A DNA stretch of 64,000 nucleotides from Geobacillus genomosp. 3 (GTDB lineage Bacteria; Bacillota; Bacilli; Bacillales; Anoxybacillaceae): contig NC_022080.4 of NCBI RefSeq assembly GCF_000445995.2, forward strand, positions 3,374,001 to 3,438,000. The letters run 5' to 3'. Shown here one piece after another: positions 1 to 9,377 of the stretch. Below the pieces are notes generated by a model, which was not told the DNA's origin, made no database searches, and was given only the letters and a program-made list of their open reading frames with translations. The position numbers were made by a program, and so were the translations under genes. Position 1 is the first letter of the stretch. Each line of letters starts with the position of its first letter.

Positions 1-854
1 AAAACAATAGGCGTAAGGAATGCACCGATAATATTTGCTCCGTGGATACCTACGATCCAGAGCGCATGAATTAAGAAATAAATAACCATCAAACCTAACC
101 AACTATTTGCTATATTAACAACAAAACTAAATGGAACGGCTACTACCTTAAATATATCCGTACCCAAAGCTACTAATACACCATTAATTAACAAAACTGT
201 GAAAGCAACCAAAAAAGCTGGTATTAATGCTGTGAACGATCTAGATACGCCTTCCGGCACTGCTTCCGGCATTTTTATAATCCAATTTCGTTTTACGCAT
301 AATCTATATAATTGTACAGCAATAACTGCTATAATAATTGCTGCAAATATTCCTGTAGTGCCTAAACGGCTTACGCCGCTATCAACCATTTCCCAACCAC
401 TAATAATTTTCGTATTATCATCAATTTGTTGTACGAGAGACATCTTTCCATCTTTTAAAACCAATTGGGGGATAGTCATAAAGAAAGCAAACATTGACAG
501 TAAAGCACCATTTAAAGGATTTAGATTTAACCCTTCTTCTTCAGCAAGTAATTTCGTATACTCATAACCTATAACAAGGTTAAAATATAGCGCCAAGATT
601 CCCATCGTAGCTTTAAACGCTAACATATACAGGTCGCTTATTCTAAAGAAAGTTTGATCAAAAAAACCTTGTAAAAAAGGCATTGTCTGTGGTAGTACAT
701 TCAGCACTAAGAACATCGACCCTACAATTGTAAACGGAATAGAAGCCATCCCTGCAGCCATTACTGCACGTACAAAGCGAAAAGATGCAACTTTCCCCAT
801 GGGTCCCATCAAGTATTTTTCAAGAAAAGCAAATATCTTGTTTTCTGATGACAC
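1..854 (-). CDS. licC: PTS cellobiose/lichenan EIIC permease (N-terminal part, cut by window start)
   Basis: Membrane channel component of a lactose/cellobiose-class phosphotransferase system, importing beta-glucoside disaccharides with phosphorylation. About 284 residues are visible; the C-terminal third lies outside the window. The reading frame from a GTG at 854 stays open to base 1, begins SSENKIFAFLEKYL, has several hydrophobic segments, and near the window edge shows WIVGIHGANIIGAF, the signature of Lac-family EIIC proteins. The GTG has a GAGGG ribosome site 6 bases upstream; the ATGs further in lack one. It lies 24 bp downstream of the small membrane-protein gene and is the last visible gene of the EIIA-EIIB-membrane protein-EIIC group. 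Confidence is high for the family; the exact sugar is inferred from the operon. Confidence 0.88.
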   Translation of the reverse strand, partial: MSSENKIFAFLEKYLMGPMGKVASFRFVRAVMAAGMASIPFTIVGSMFLVLNVLPQTMPFLQGFFDQTFFRISDLYMLAFKATMGILALYFNLVIGYEYTKLLAEEEGLNLNPLNGALLSMFAFFMTIPQLVLKDGKMSLVQQIDDNTKIISGWEMVDSGVSRLGTTGIFAAIIIAVIAVQLYRLCVKRNWIIKMPEAVPEGVSRSFTALIPAFLVAFTVLLINGVLVALGTDIFKVVAVPFSFVVNIANSWLGLMVIYFLIHALWIVGIHGANIIGAFLTPIV

Positions 855-878
855 AAAAATCCCTCGCTTTCATTATTA

Positions 879-1215
879 TTAATTCATAATCTTTTCATAT
901 TCTTTAATGCGTTTATATTGCTTGTCTTCGTTTCGTTTAATTTTATTCAAACGATGAAGAATTAGGGCACTTAGTAATATTCCCATAATTAAAATAGCTA
1001 AAACAAATATTCTTGATCTAGTTTGGTTTATTAAAAAGGGATATAATTGACCGAAGGATACAGAAAAACAAGTTAGTAATAAAAAAACAACATTTGTAAA
1101 CAACAAAGTCATGAAACAATATTTTGTGTATACAGCATTATTGGTAGGGCTGCTATAGATCTTTACTTGCTCGACAACACTCATTAATAATACAACCATC
1201 AGTATTATTGGAATC
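879..1215 (-). pseudogene. 3' fragment of a small membrane-protein gene split by an IS element
   Basis: This fragment encodes about 112 residues starting MIPIILMVVLL, with three hydrophobic segments and a basic, Lys/Arg-rich C-terminus (HRLNKIKRNEDKQYKRIKEYEK). The IS occupies 1222-3111. If the IS and one copy of its ATATAT target duplication are removed, this frame joins exactly to the 5' fragment at 3112-3278 (...LLLSGSTLY + MIPIILM...) and gives an uninterrupted 167-residue protein. I do not recognise the family. It sits between EIIB and EIIC in the PTS operon and may be an accessory membrane protein of the transporter; that role is inference from position only. Confidence 0.8.
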
Positions 1216-1221
1216 ATATAT

Positions 1222-3111
1222 CTCACATTTCGCACCCTAGCAGGGGAGAAAGAAAGGATTTTTTATTTCGTTTTTCAGAATAACGTTTCGACCAACACGA
1301 CTAGCGATGGCAATCCTTTTTTTACCATCGCTAGTCGTTCCATATGACGTTACACGTAAATGCTCTCATCCATGCCCAATCCCTGCAGAATCCTTCGCTG
1401 ATCAGGGGTGAGCGGTTTCCCTAGCCTGCGTTGGATTTGCCCATCCGGCAACTCCAACAGGACGACTCTGACATACCAAAACAATTGAAAAATCGCTTGT
1501 CCGGTCGGACGGGTCAGCTTGCGGCCTCCGGCGCCCTTTAATGGGCGTTCGGGTGTGATGAACTGACGCACCCGGCGCTGGAAGACGCGATAAATGGCCA
1601 AGGCCAGCAGAAACAAATAGCCCAACACCGCCACTCGTTCCGGTTTTTTGACGTAAATTTCGTCCGTAAAGAACGGATCTTTTAGGAAGGAGAAGTTCAT
1701 TTCCACCGAGATCTGCCCTTTATACAGCTTCAAGATCTCTTGGGCATCCATGGGTTGGCCCTTCCATTCCTTTGGAACAGTCGTGACGAGGACAAACCGG
1801 GACGCTTTCCGTCTCGCCTGCTCCCACGCGTCTTGGTTGAATTCCACGCTCAGCCGAAGGGTGTACAGCGTCTCCATTTCCGGTTCCGCCCCTTTTTTCG
1901 GCCGTCCACGCCGTTTTTTCGGGCGCACGATCTCTTCGACGACGGCCTCCACTCGATGGAACCGGGGACGAAGGGATGCCTTCAAGGAGGCCAAGGCTTG
2001 TTCGGCGTCTTCCCGACAAGAGAAAGGATGACGCTCCCAACGGGCTTGTTCCTCGCGAAGAAGCTCCGCTTCTTTGGTTCGTTCTGTTTCGAGCGTCTTT
2101 CCTTTTCGCTGGTCGAGCGCACTCGATTCGACGACGATCAGTCGTACGGGCTGGCCTTCATATGTCGAGGCCGTTTCCCATACCCGGTACGTGGCGCCGT
2201 TTTTCTCGGCCAGCGCAAAGGGGGCGCTCCACGCCGAATCGGGTTGGGCATCCGCCTCCGAAAGCGCCGTTTTGACAATCCGGAGCGACGACGGCCCTCT
2301 CGTGATCAAAAAGGCGTTGGCGGCTTTCGTTTGCGCCAGCGTGTCCTTCGTCATCGCAGCGGAATCTGCCACGTAAATCCATTCGTCTTCGATCTTCGCT
2401 TCCCTCAGCTGCTCATGGACTCGCGACAACACCTCGGGATTCCACGTTTTGTCCGGCACGTTGCCGTCGTGCACGTCGCCGTAAAACGGAATGCCGTCCT
2501 CGTTGCCGATCAGGCCGAATCCGATCTGCTTTTGCCAGCGATGATGGCGGTTATAGCCATAGGTGATGTGCAACCCATCCGACGAATCGGATTCATACGC
2601 ACCGTAAACCGTCTTGTCCGTCGTATCCGCGTGAAAGACACGGAGAGGGAGGCCTTCTTTCTTGTAGATTTGTACCAGGCAAGACGAAAGGACTTGATGG
2701 ATATTGGCCTCATACAGCCGGTCCAAATGGCGAGCAATGGCATCGTCGTTGAACCAAGACGGATCCAATCCTGGCCGGATCAGCTTGGGCAAGTCGATGT
2801 CATGCGCCCACCGTTCCAAATGAACGAGGGCTTGCCGGCCGCTCAAGATATCCAAGAGAAGCAGCCCGACCACATCACTGGCTCGGGTTTGGCATTGAGG
2901 ATCCACCGGAACCAGCCGGTCAATCAGCTGAGGGAGGCCAAGATCTTTGAAAATGGTACTTATTATATTCAAATAGGAACTTTCATAAATCGCCCGAATT
3001 CGAACGTCCATGATGGAAAAACTCCTTTGCATTCCTTGTGTGTCAAGGACCTATTCGACACCGGGATGAAAAAATCCTCCCGATTTTGGTCGAGAGGGTG
3101 CGAAATGTGAG
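1222..3111 (-). mobile_element. IS1634-like insertion sequence, copy 1 (1,890 bp)
   Basis: Complete element bounded by perfect 17-bp terminal inverted repeats (CTCACATTTCGCACCCT at 1222, its complement ending at 3111) and flanked by a 6-bp duplication ATATAT (1216-1221 and 3112-3117). It carries one transposase gene on the minus strand. The ends, length and encoded protein match copy 2 at 7123-9012, which lies in the opposite orientation. The insertion interrupts the small membrane-protein gene of the PTS operon and separates EIIC from EIIB. Confidence 0.93.
1350..3032 (-). CDS. IS1634-family (IS4-like DDE) transposase, copy 1
   Basis: Transposase of 560 residues that cuts and joins the ends of its own IS. 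The N-terminal region resembles the DUF4277 domain found in IS1634-type transposases (YLNIISTIFKDLGLPQLIDRLV). A first catalytic Asp is likely in FHADTTDKTVYG, a second in WIYVADSAAMT, and the YKGQISVEMNFSFLKDP segment resembles the Y-(2)-R-(3)-E region of IS4-like enzymes. The protein is identical to that of copy 2, so both are probably functional and recently multiplied. The opposite strand of this gene has a 456-residue open frame, which I regard as a shadow. Confidence 0.93.
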   Translation of the reverse strand: MQRSFSIMDVRIRAIYESSYLNIISTIFKDLGLPQLIDRLVPVDPQCQTRASDVVGLLLLDILSGRQALVHLERWAHDIDLPKLIRPGLDPSWFNDDAIARHLDRLYEANIHQVLSSCLVQIYKKEGLPLRVFHADTTDKTVYGAYESDSSDGLHITYGYNRHHRWQKQIGFGLIGNEDGIPFYGDVHDGNVPDKTWNPEVLSRVHEQLREAKIEDEWIYVADSAAMTKDTLAQTKAANAFLITRGPSSLRIVKTALSEADAQPDSAWSAPFALAEKNGATYRVWETASTYEGQPVRLIVVESSALDQRKGKTLETERTKEAELLREEQARWERHPFSCREDAEQALASLKASLRPRFHRVEAVVEEIVRPKKRRGRPKKGAEPEMETLYTLRLSVEFNQDAWEQARRKASRFVLVTTVPKEWKGQPMDAQEILKLYKGQISVEMNFSFLKDPFFTDEIYVKKPERVAVLGYLFLLALAIYRVFQRRVRQFITPERPLKGAGGRKLTRPTGQAIFQLFWYVRVVLLELPDGQIQRRLGKPLTPDQRRILQGLGMDESIYV

Positions 3112-3278
3112 ATATATAGTGTCGAACCACTCAACAACAAAGAAATTAGCCAGTATAGGTTTGTAAAAAAGAAGATTGCAGTAACATATCTGACAAGTAG
3201 ATATCGATTGTAGTACATCGATTTAATGCTTTGCTCTTTTCTATTTTTGCTCAACATTGTCCTGTCAACATAATTCAT
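3112..3278 (-). pseudogene. 5' fragment of the IS-split small membrane-protein gene
   Basis: Starts at ATG 3278 with a GAGGG ribosome site 7 bases upstream, the same arrangement as EIIC. It encodes MNYVDRTMLSKNRKEQ..., a positively charged N-terminus followed by a hydrophobic segment (YVTAIFFFTNLYWLISLLLS), about 55 residues up to the insertion. In the present sequence the frame runs into the IS end and stops after 75 residues. Together with 879-1215 it forms a 167-residue, probably four-helix membrane protein of unknown function. Confidence 0.8.
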
Positions 3279-3580
3279 AACAAATCCCTCATTGATATTT
3301 ATCCTACTTCGTACTGCTTGTAATTATTGTAAAGCTGTTAGTTCAATGGCCCCATTCTACTACTCCTATCAAATATACCGCTTTCAATATTATGTCAAAA
3401 TTTGGGTAGAAAAGGGGGATAATTTCCTTTAAAAATGATTGATTAATTCTTCTATTTGTAAATAATCCCCCTTTCGGCTTCATTGATAACCTTTATAATC
3501 TCAGTGGAAATAGCGAAAGAGTCATTTATTCTTAAGCCTATCTCCCTTCATTTCTCAATTGGAACACATCCCTTAGCAAA
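3279..3580. other. 302-bp gap between EIIB and the membrane-protein gene
   Basis: AT-rich and without a credible gene. The only structure seen is a spaced inverted repeat, AAAGGGGGAT at 3411-3420 against ATCCCCCTTT at 3465-3474, with a 44-base loop. It lies inside the PTS operon, so it could be an RNA processing or partial termination structure, but there is no T-run on the coding-strand side to make it a standard terminator. Confidence 0.4.
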
Positions 3581-3904
3581 TCATTTATTTGAAAGCTCCT
3601 GCAAGATTAAGTTGCCTAGTTTTTCAATCCCCATAGGGACAGGAATATATGCCTGAGGTGGGATATTCACAACCGGCTTTCCGACACGGTCACCAGTTTC
3701 CTTAAACTTTTGATAATACATTTTTGTTTGAGGGCTTACCAAAAACAAATCAAAATCACTTTTTTCAATCATCTTGCCGCCCTCATTAGCAGAAATGGCA
3801 TCTACTTCAACATCTTGACCTTTTGCTTTCAAAAATTCTGTAGTCTTTTTTGCCATTAAAGAAGATGACATACCAGCTGCACAAATGATTAAAACTTTTT
3901 TCAT
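3581..3904 (-). CDS. licB: PTS cellobiose/lichenan EIIB
   Basis: Cytoplasmic phosphocarrier of 107 residues of the lactose/cellobiose class. It accepts phosphate from EIIA on a cysteine and passes it to the sugar bound by EIIC. The phosphorylatable Cys is in KKVLIICAAGMSSSLMAKK (about residue 8). The rest (DLFLVSPQTKMYYQKF) fits the family and the length is typical. Start chosen at ATG 3904 (MKKVLI) because GGAGGG lies just upstream; the in-frame codon 15 bases earlier falls inside that ribosome site. It follows EIIA after a 123-bp gap. Confidence 0.92.
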   Translation of the reverse strand: MKKVLIICAAGMSSSLMAKKTTEFLKAKGQDVEVDAISANEGGKMIEKSDFDLFLVSPQTKMYYQKFKETGDRVGKPVVNIPPQAYIPVPMGIEKLGNLILQELSNK

Positions 3905-4027
3905 AGTAAATCCCTCCATTTATTCACTAATTAACATCTTCACATTAGTTAGCAGATACAAGACCATAGCGCCTTTGGAATCCGTTTAACTAACTTACAT
4001 CAATTTTTTGTTATCACTGTCAAAATT

Positions 4028-4336
4028 TTAGTTACCCATTTTTTTATAAAGCTCAATGATTTCTTGAGCTAAATCAATAACTGTCATTGCGTTCATTAAA
4101 TGGTCTTGTGCGTGGATAAGTAATATACGAATCTCTACTTCCTCCCCGCGAGCTTCCCCCTGAATGAGGTCTGTTTGAAAACGGTGAGCTGTCCTCATCG
4201 CTTCATTCGCTTCTTCAATTTTTTTTTCAGCTAAATCAAACTTACCAGTTTTAGCGTTATTAATTGCTTCCATAGCTAAACTTCGAGCATTTCCTCCATG
4301 TAAAATAAGTTGGAAACTGATTTCCTCTAAATTCAC
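4028..4336 (-). CDS. licA: PTS cellobiose/lactose EIIA
   Basis: Small helical phosphocarrier, 102 residues, which takes phosphate from HPr on a histidine and passes it to EIIB. Family features are the opening EEISFQLILHGGNARSLAMEAI and the phospho-His segment LLIHAQDHLMNAM. The start is GTG at 4336 with GAGGGTGG upstream. It is the first gene after the promoter at about 4506, so the transport part of the locus (EIIA, EIIB, membrane protein, EIIC) is probably one transcript, now interrupted by the IS at 3111. Confidence 0.93.
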   Translation of the reverse strand: MNLEEISFQLILHGGNARSLAMEAINNAKTGKFDLAEKKIEEANEAMRTAHRFQTDLIQGEARGEEVEIRILLIHAQDHLMNAMTVIDLAQEIIELYKKMGN

Positions 4337-4505
4337 TAATAACCACCCTCGAATTAAAATGTGTTTACTGAATATATTTGGAATGATCCGAATTAAAATG
4401 TTAATTTCTCAAAGTGCACCTCTACCCACCATCATCTTTTTATCTTTTATTCCTCCCCTCTCATTTTGTCTCACCATTTTTCCAAATCTGTTTGTTACTT
4501 ATGCT

Positions 4506-4566
4506 ATTATATTAAAATGAAAACGCTTTATTTTGGAGCAAGGATTTTTCCGTTGTGCAACGGAAA
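4506..4566 (-). promoter_or_regulatory. Promoter with candidate LicR operator and cre-like site upstream of EIIA
   Basis: Read on the minus strand there is a perfect 20-bp palindrome TTTCCGTTGCACAACGGAAA (4547-4566), then a sequence close to the catabolite-responsive element consensus (4517-4531, one mismatch), then a TATAAT -10 box (4506-4511). No good -35 box is present, which suits an activator-dependent promoter. The same palindrome arms recur upstream of the GH1 gene at 7079-7098. Assignment to LicR and CcpA is inference from gene context and site position. Confidence 0.6.
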
Positions 4567-4666
4567 TGTAATCTTTTTGTTTCATCAATAGGCTAGGGAA
4601 GTTTGTCATGCCTGCGCGGAACTTCCTACTCCCACGTGCGAAGAGAGATAGTGAATGAAATAAAAC

Positions 4667-5469
4667 GGGGGCTGACCCAAAACGCGAATGCGTTTTGGGA
4701 TTATCCCCACTTTTTTGCCCTAAAAATAGAAGAATCGCCCTTTTTTCTGGTAGAATAGAGTCACCCTAACTACTATCACCGAAAGAAGGACGATTCTTTT
4801 ATGAAACATGATCATATTTCCTTTAAAGAGCATACCATGGACAACCTCTCTTTGCCAAGCAACATCGCCGATCTTATTCCGCGGGATAACATGGCCCACG
4901 TGGTTCATAAGATGGTCGAACGCATCCCATCTGGAAGCAGAAGACGTTTGGATTTGTGCGAATGGGAAAAAGCTGGTCCGTACCGGAACTTCGAAACAGA
5001 CTACGGCATCGGGATACACCTCGGTCACCCGACACTACCAATGCCATGAATGCGAAGGGTGTCCGTTCCGTTCAGCCTGTACGACTTCCAAGTATGGACG
5101 GACCACGCAATGGAACCCGGTCTATCATGAAAAAACAGAGAGCTTGTGAACAACTGGAGAGTGAAGAAGGACAGGCACGATACCGCCAACGCAAAACCGA
5201 CATGGAGAGTGTGTTTGGACAAATCAAACAAAACCGCGGATTTCGTCGCTTTGTCCTGCGAGACCTCTAAAACGTTTCCATCGAATGGGGGCTGATTTGT
5301 GCTGCCCACAATCTTCTCAAAAAAGCTGCTAGGGACAAGCAACCGTCCCTGGTGGTATAAATCAGGGGCGAACAGGGGCGGAACTTCCTTTTATTTAACA
5401 AAATATGTAAAAAAACAGAGAGGGCTGACTCCAAAAGTCCGCTTTTTGGCAGACTTTTGGGTCAGCTCC
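4667..5469 (+). mobile_element. Decayed IS1182-like element
   Basis: An 803-bp remnant. Its ends are near-perfect inverted copies (GGGGCTGACCCAAAA at 4667, complement of GGAGCTGACCCAAAA ending at 5469), each followed by a hairpin. Inside are transposase pieces in different plus-strand frames: the N-terminus from ATG 4801 (SLPSNIADLIPRDNMAHVVHKMVERIP), then after an internal deletion a zinc-like CHECEGCPFRSACTTSKYG, then a C-terminal piece (YRQRKTDMESVFGQIKQNRGFRRFVLR). The central catalytic region is gone, so it cannot encode a working transposase. It lies between EIIA and the GH1 gene, downstream of GH1 on the transcribed strand. Confidence 0.82.
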
Positions 5470-5485
5470 TATTTGGAAAACTATG

Positions 5486-6922
<1,437 letters not shown>

Positions 6923-7033
6923 TCACCTCAGCTATCACTTAGTGAAAATTGGGTTTCCTATTGAATGCCAAATAAGCCAAGCCCCTTTACCTTTGAAATG
7001 GACAGAAAGAGGGCAAACTGCATCGCTTTCTAT

Positions 7034-7098
7034 ACTATATAGTTTATGGCGAGACCCCTTTACTTTAAAGTAACGATTTTTCCGTTAACCAACGGAAA
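7034..7098 (-). promoter_or_regulatory. Promoter and candidate LicR operator upstream of the GH1 gene
   Basis: Palindrome TTTCCGTTGGTTAACGGAAA on the minus strand (plus-strand 7079-7098), with the same eight-base arms as the site at 4547-4566. A -10-like TATAGT (7034-7039) lies about 52 bp downstream, comparable to 48 bp at the EIIA promoter. The -35 region is poor, consistent with activation from the palindrome. The IS at 7123 landed only 24 bp upstream, so the site is intact but anything further upstream is now displaced. Confidence 0.55.
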
Positions 7099-7201
7099 TA
7101 GGGCACTGCCGAAACATTTTAACTCACATTTCGCACCCTCTCGACCAAAATCGGGAGGATTTTTTCATCCCGGTGTCGAATAGGTCCTTGACACACAAGG
7201 A

Positions 7202-8884
7202 ATGCAAAGGAGTTTTTCCATCATGGACGTTCGAATTCGGGCGATTTATGAAAGTTCCTATTTGAATATAATAAGTACCATTTTCAAAGATCTTGGCCTC
7301 CCTCAGCTGATTGACCGGCTGGTTCCGGTGGATCCTCAATGCCAAACCCGAGCCAGTGATGTGGTCGGGCTGCTTCTCTTGGATATCTTGAGCGGCCGGC
7401 AAGCCCTCGTTCATTTGGAACGGTGGGCGCATGACATCGACTTGCCCAAGCTGATCCGGCCAGGATTGGATCCGTCTTGGTTCAACGACGATGCCATTGC
7501 TCGCCATTTGGACCGGCTGTATGAGGCCAATATCCATCAAGTCCTTTCGTCTTGCCTGGTACAAATCTACAAGAAAGAAGGCCTCCCTCTCCGTGTCTTT
7601 CACGCGGATACGACGGACAAGACGGTTTACGGTGCGTATGAATCCGATTCGTCGGATGGGTTGCACATCACCTATGGCTATAACCGCCATCATCGCTGGC
7701 AAAAGCAGATCGGATTCGGCCTGATCGGCAACGAGGACGGCATTCCGTTTTACGGCGACGTGCACGACGGCAACGTGCCGGACAAAACGTGGAATCCCGA
7801 GGTGTTGTCGCGAGTCCATGAGCAGCTGAGGGAAGCGAAGATCGAAGACGAATGGATTTACGTGGCAGATTCCGCTGCGATGACGAAGGACACGCTGGCG
7901 CAAACGAAAGCCGCCAACGCCTTTTTGATCACGAGAGGGCCGTCGTCGCTCCGGATTGTCAAAACGGCGCTTTCGGAGGCGGATGCCCAACCCGATTCGG
8001 CGTGGAGCGCCCCCTTTGCGCTGGCCGAGAAAAACGGCGCCACGTACCGGGTATGGGAAACGGCCTCGACATATGAAGGCCAGCCCGTACGACTGATCGT
8101 CGTCGAATCGAGTGCGCTCGACCAGCGAAAAGGAAAGACGCTCGAAACAGAACGAACCAAAGAAGCGGAGCTTCTTCGCGAGGAACAAGCCCGTTGGGAG
8201 CGTCATCCTTTCTCTTGTCGGGAAGACGCCGAACAAGCCTTGGCCTCCTTGAAGGCATCCCTTCGTCCCCGGTTCCATCGAGTGGAGGCCGTCGTCGAAG
8301 AGATCGTGCGCCCGAAAAAACGGCGTGGACGGCCGAAAAAAGGGGCGGAACCGGAAATGGAGACGCTGTACACCCTTCGGCTGAGCGTGGAATTCAACCA
8401 AGACGCGTGGGAGCAGGCGAGACGGAAAGCGTCCCGGTTTGTCCTCGTCACGACTGTTCCAAAGGAATGGAAGGGCCAACCCATGGATGCCCAAGAGATC
8501 TTGAAGCTGTATAAAGGGCAGATCTCGGTGGAAATGAACTTCTCCTTCCTAAAAGATCCGTTCTTTACGGACGAAATTTACGTCAAAAAACCGGAACGAG
8601 TGGCGGTGTTGGGCTATTTGTTTCTGCTGGCCTTGGCCATTTATCGCGTCTTCCAGCGCCGGGTGCGTCAGTTCATCACACCCGAACGCCCATTAAAGGG
8701 CGCCGGAGGCCGCAAGCTGACCCGTCCGACCGGACAAGCGATTTTTCAATTGTTTTGGTATGTCAGAGTCGTCCTGTTGGAGTTGCCGGATGGGCAAATC
8801 CAACGCAGGCTAGGGAAACCGCTCACCCCTGATCAGCGAAGGATTCTGCAGGGATTGGGCATGGATGAGAGCATTTACGTGTAA
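7202..8884 (+). CDS. IS1634-family (IS4-like DDE) transposase, copy 2
   Basis: 560 residues, identical in sequence to the copy 1 transposase. Starts at ATG 7202, 79 bases inside the IS. Just after the stop, a strong inverted repeat (ACGACTAGCGATGG... / ...CCATCGCTAGTCGT, 8897-8937) lies inside the element and probably terminates transposase transcription or blocks read-through. Confidence 0.93.
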   Translation: MQRSFSIMDVRIRAIYESSYLNIISTIFKDLGLPQLIDRLVPVDPQCQTRASDVVGLLLLDILSGRQALVHLERWAHDIDLPKLIRPGLDPSWFNDDAIARHLDRLYEANIHQVLSSCLVQIYKKEGLPLRVFHADTTDKTVYGAYESDSSDGLHITYGYNRHHRWQKQIGFGLIGNEDGIPFYGDVHDGNVPDKTWNPEVLSRVHEQLREAKIEDEWIYVADSAAMTKDTLAQTKAANAFLITRGPSSLRIVKTALSEADAQPDSAWSAPFALAEKNGATYRVWETASTYEGQPVRLIVVESSALDQRKGKTLETERTKEAELLREEQARWERHPFSCREDAEQALASLKASLRPRFHRVEAVVEEIVRPKKRRGRPKKGAEPEMETLYTLRLSVEFNQDAWEQARRKASRFVLVTTVPKEWKGQPMDAQEILKLYKGQISVEMNFSFLKDPFFTDEIYVKKPERVAVLGYLFLLALAIYRVFQRRVRQFITPERPLKGAGGRKLTRPTGQAIFQLFWYVRVVLLELPDGQIQRRLGKPLTPDQRRILQGLGMDESIYV

Positions 8885-8896
8885 CGTCATATGGAA

Positions 8897-8937
8897 CGAC
8901 TAGCGATGGTAAAAAAAGGATTGCCATCGCTAGTCGT
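8897..8937 (+). terminator. Hairpin downstream of transposase copy 2
   Basis: Stem CGACTAGCGATGG (left) and CCATCGCTAGTCG (right) around an AT-rich loop, inside the IS between the transposase stop and the right terminal repeat. The equivalent exists in copy 1 at about 1297-1337. There is no clear T-run, so it may act as an insulating structure rather than a classical terminator. Confidence 0.5.
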
Positions 8938-9022
8938 GTTGGTCGAAACGTTATTCTGAAAAACGAAATAAAAAATCCTTTCTTTCTCCCCTGCTAGGGT
9001 GCGAAATGTGAGTTTTAACGAA

Positions 9023-9363
9023 TTTCCGAAAGAAGTCTCCCACCTCAAGGAACATGAAGGGCACAGCCCAGTGAGTAGGTGGGAGATGAATGTCAGTTGG
9101 CGTCAGCCAAAACGCATGATACAATCAATATAGATCATGTTCTTTGTGAACGGGAGATTAGGGGGTTGCATGGGGAAAACCCAATGCGAAAACCAAGCAA
9201 AGCCTTCCATGCGTAAAAGATCCAAGGCGCGAAAGAACCCTGAATCATTGGATACCTAGGGTTGGAACGACCCGAAGTCACGCTCAGGGAGACGAAAGGT
9301 TGTTTTCGTCGTGGAACTGAGAAGCCCCCACTTCAAGCGTTCGCTAAGTGGTGAGTAGTTCAC
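9023..9363 (+). ncRNA. IS200/IS605-type element remnant with TnpB omega-RNA-like scaffold (element A, no tnpB)
   Basis: No intact gene. The 5' block folds into a long stem, CTCCCACCT (9037-9045) against AGGTGGGAG (9077-9085), enclosing GGGC-ACA-GCCC. The 3' end is GAGAAGCCCCCACTT...AAGTGGTGAGTAGTTCAC, the layout of the 3' end of IS605-type elements, where the tnpB guide-RNA scaffold ends at the element boundary and the flank acts as guide. Translating 9036-9113 gives a short tnpB-like C-terminal fossil (SPVSRWEMNVSW) shared in one frame with the element at 55791-56028. The family assignment rests on remembered structure and the pair comparison, not on a search. Confidence 0.68.
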
Positions 9364-9377
9364 AAACTAACCGTCCC

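Larger units (their letters stand above)
7123..9012 (+). mobile_element. IS1634-like insertion sequence, copy 2 (1,890 bp)
   Basis: Same length, terminal inverted repeats and encoded protein as copy 1 but opposite orientation. It is flanked by its own 6-bp duplication TTTTAA (7117-7122 and 9013-9018). The differing target duplications of the two copies show two separate insertions. It sits in the gap between the GH1 promoter and the IS605-type remnant next to licR. Confidence 0.93.

Noticed and set aside
199..567. Plus-strand 122-residue frame over the EIIC gene
   Set aside because: It is the reverse of the EIIC coding sequence, whose frame and motifs are clear.
1740..3110. 456-residue open frame antisense to the transposase (and its twin in copy 2)
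   Set aside because: It is caused by the codon bias of the transposase gene, has no ribosome site or family motif, and its protein is Arg/Phe-rich noise.
4801..5270. Short plus-strand frames as intact genes
   Set aside because: They are broken pieces of an IS1182-type transposase in different frames with the core deleted.
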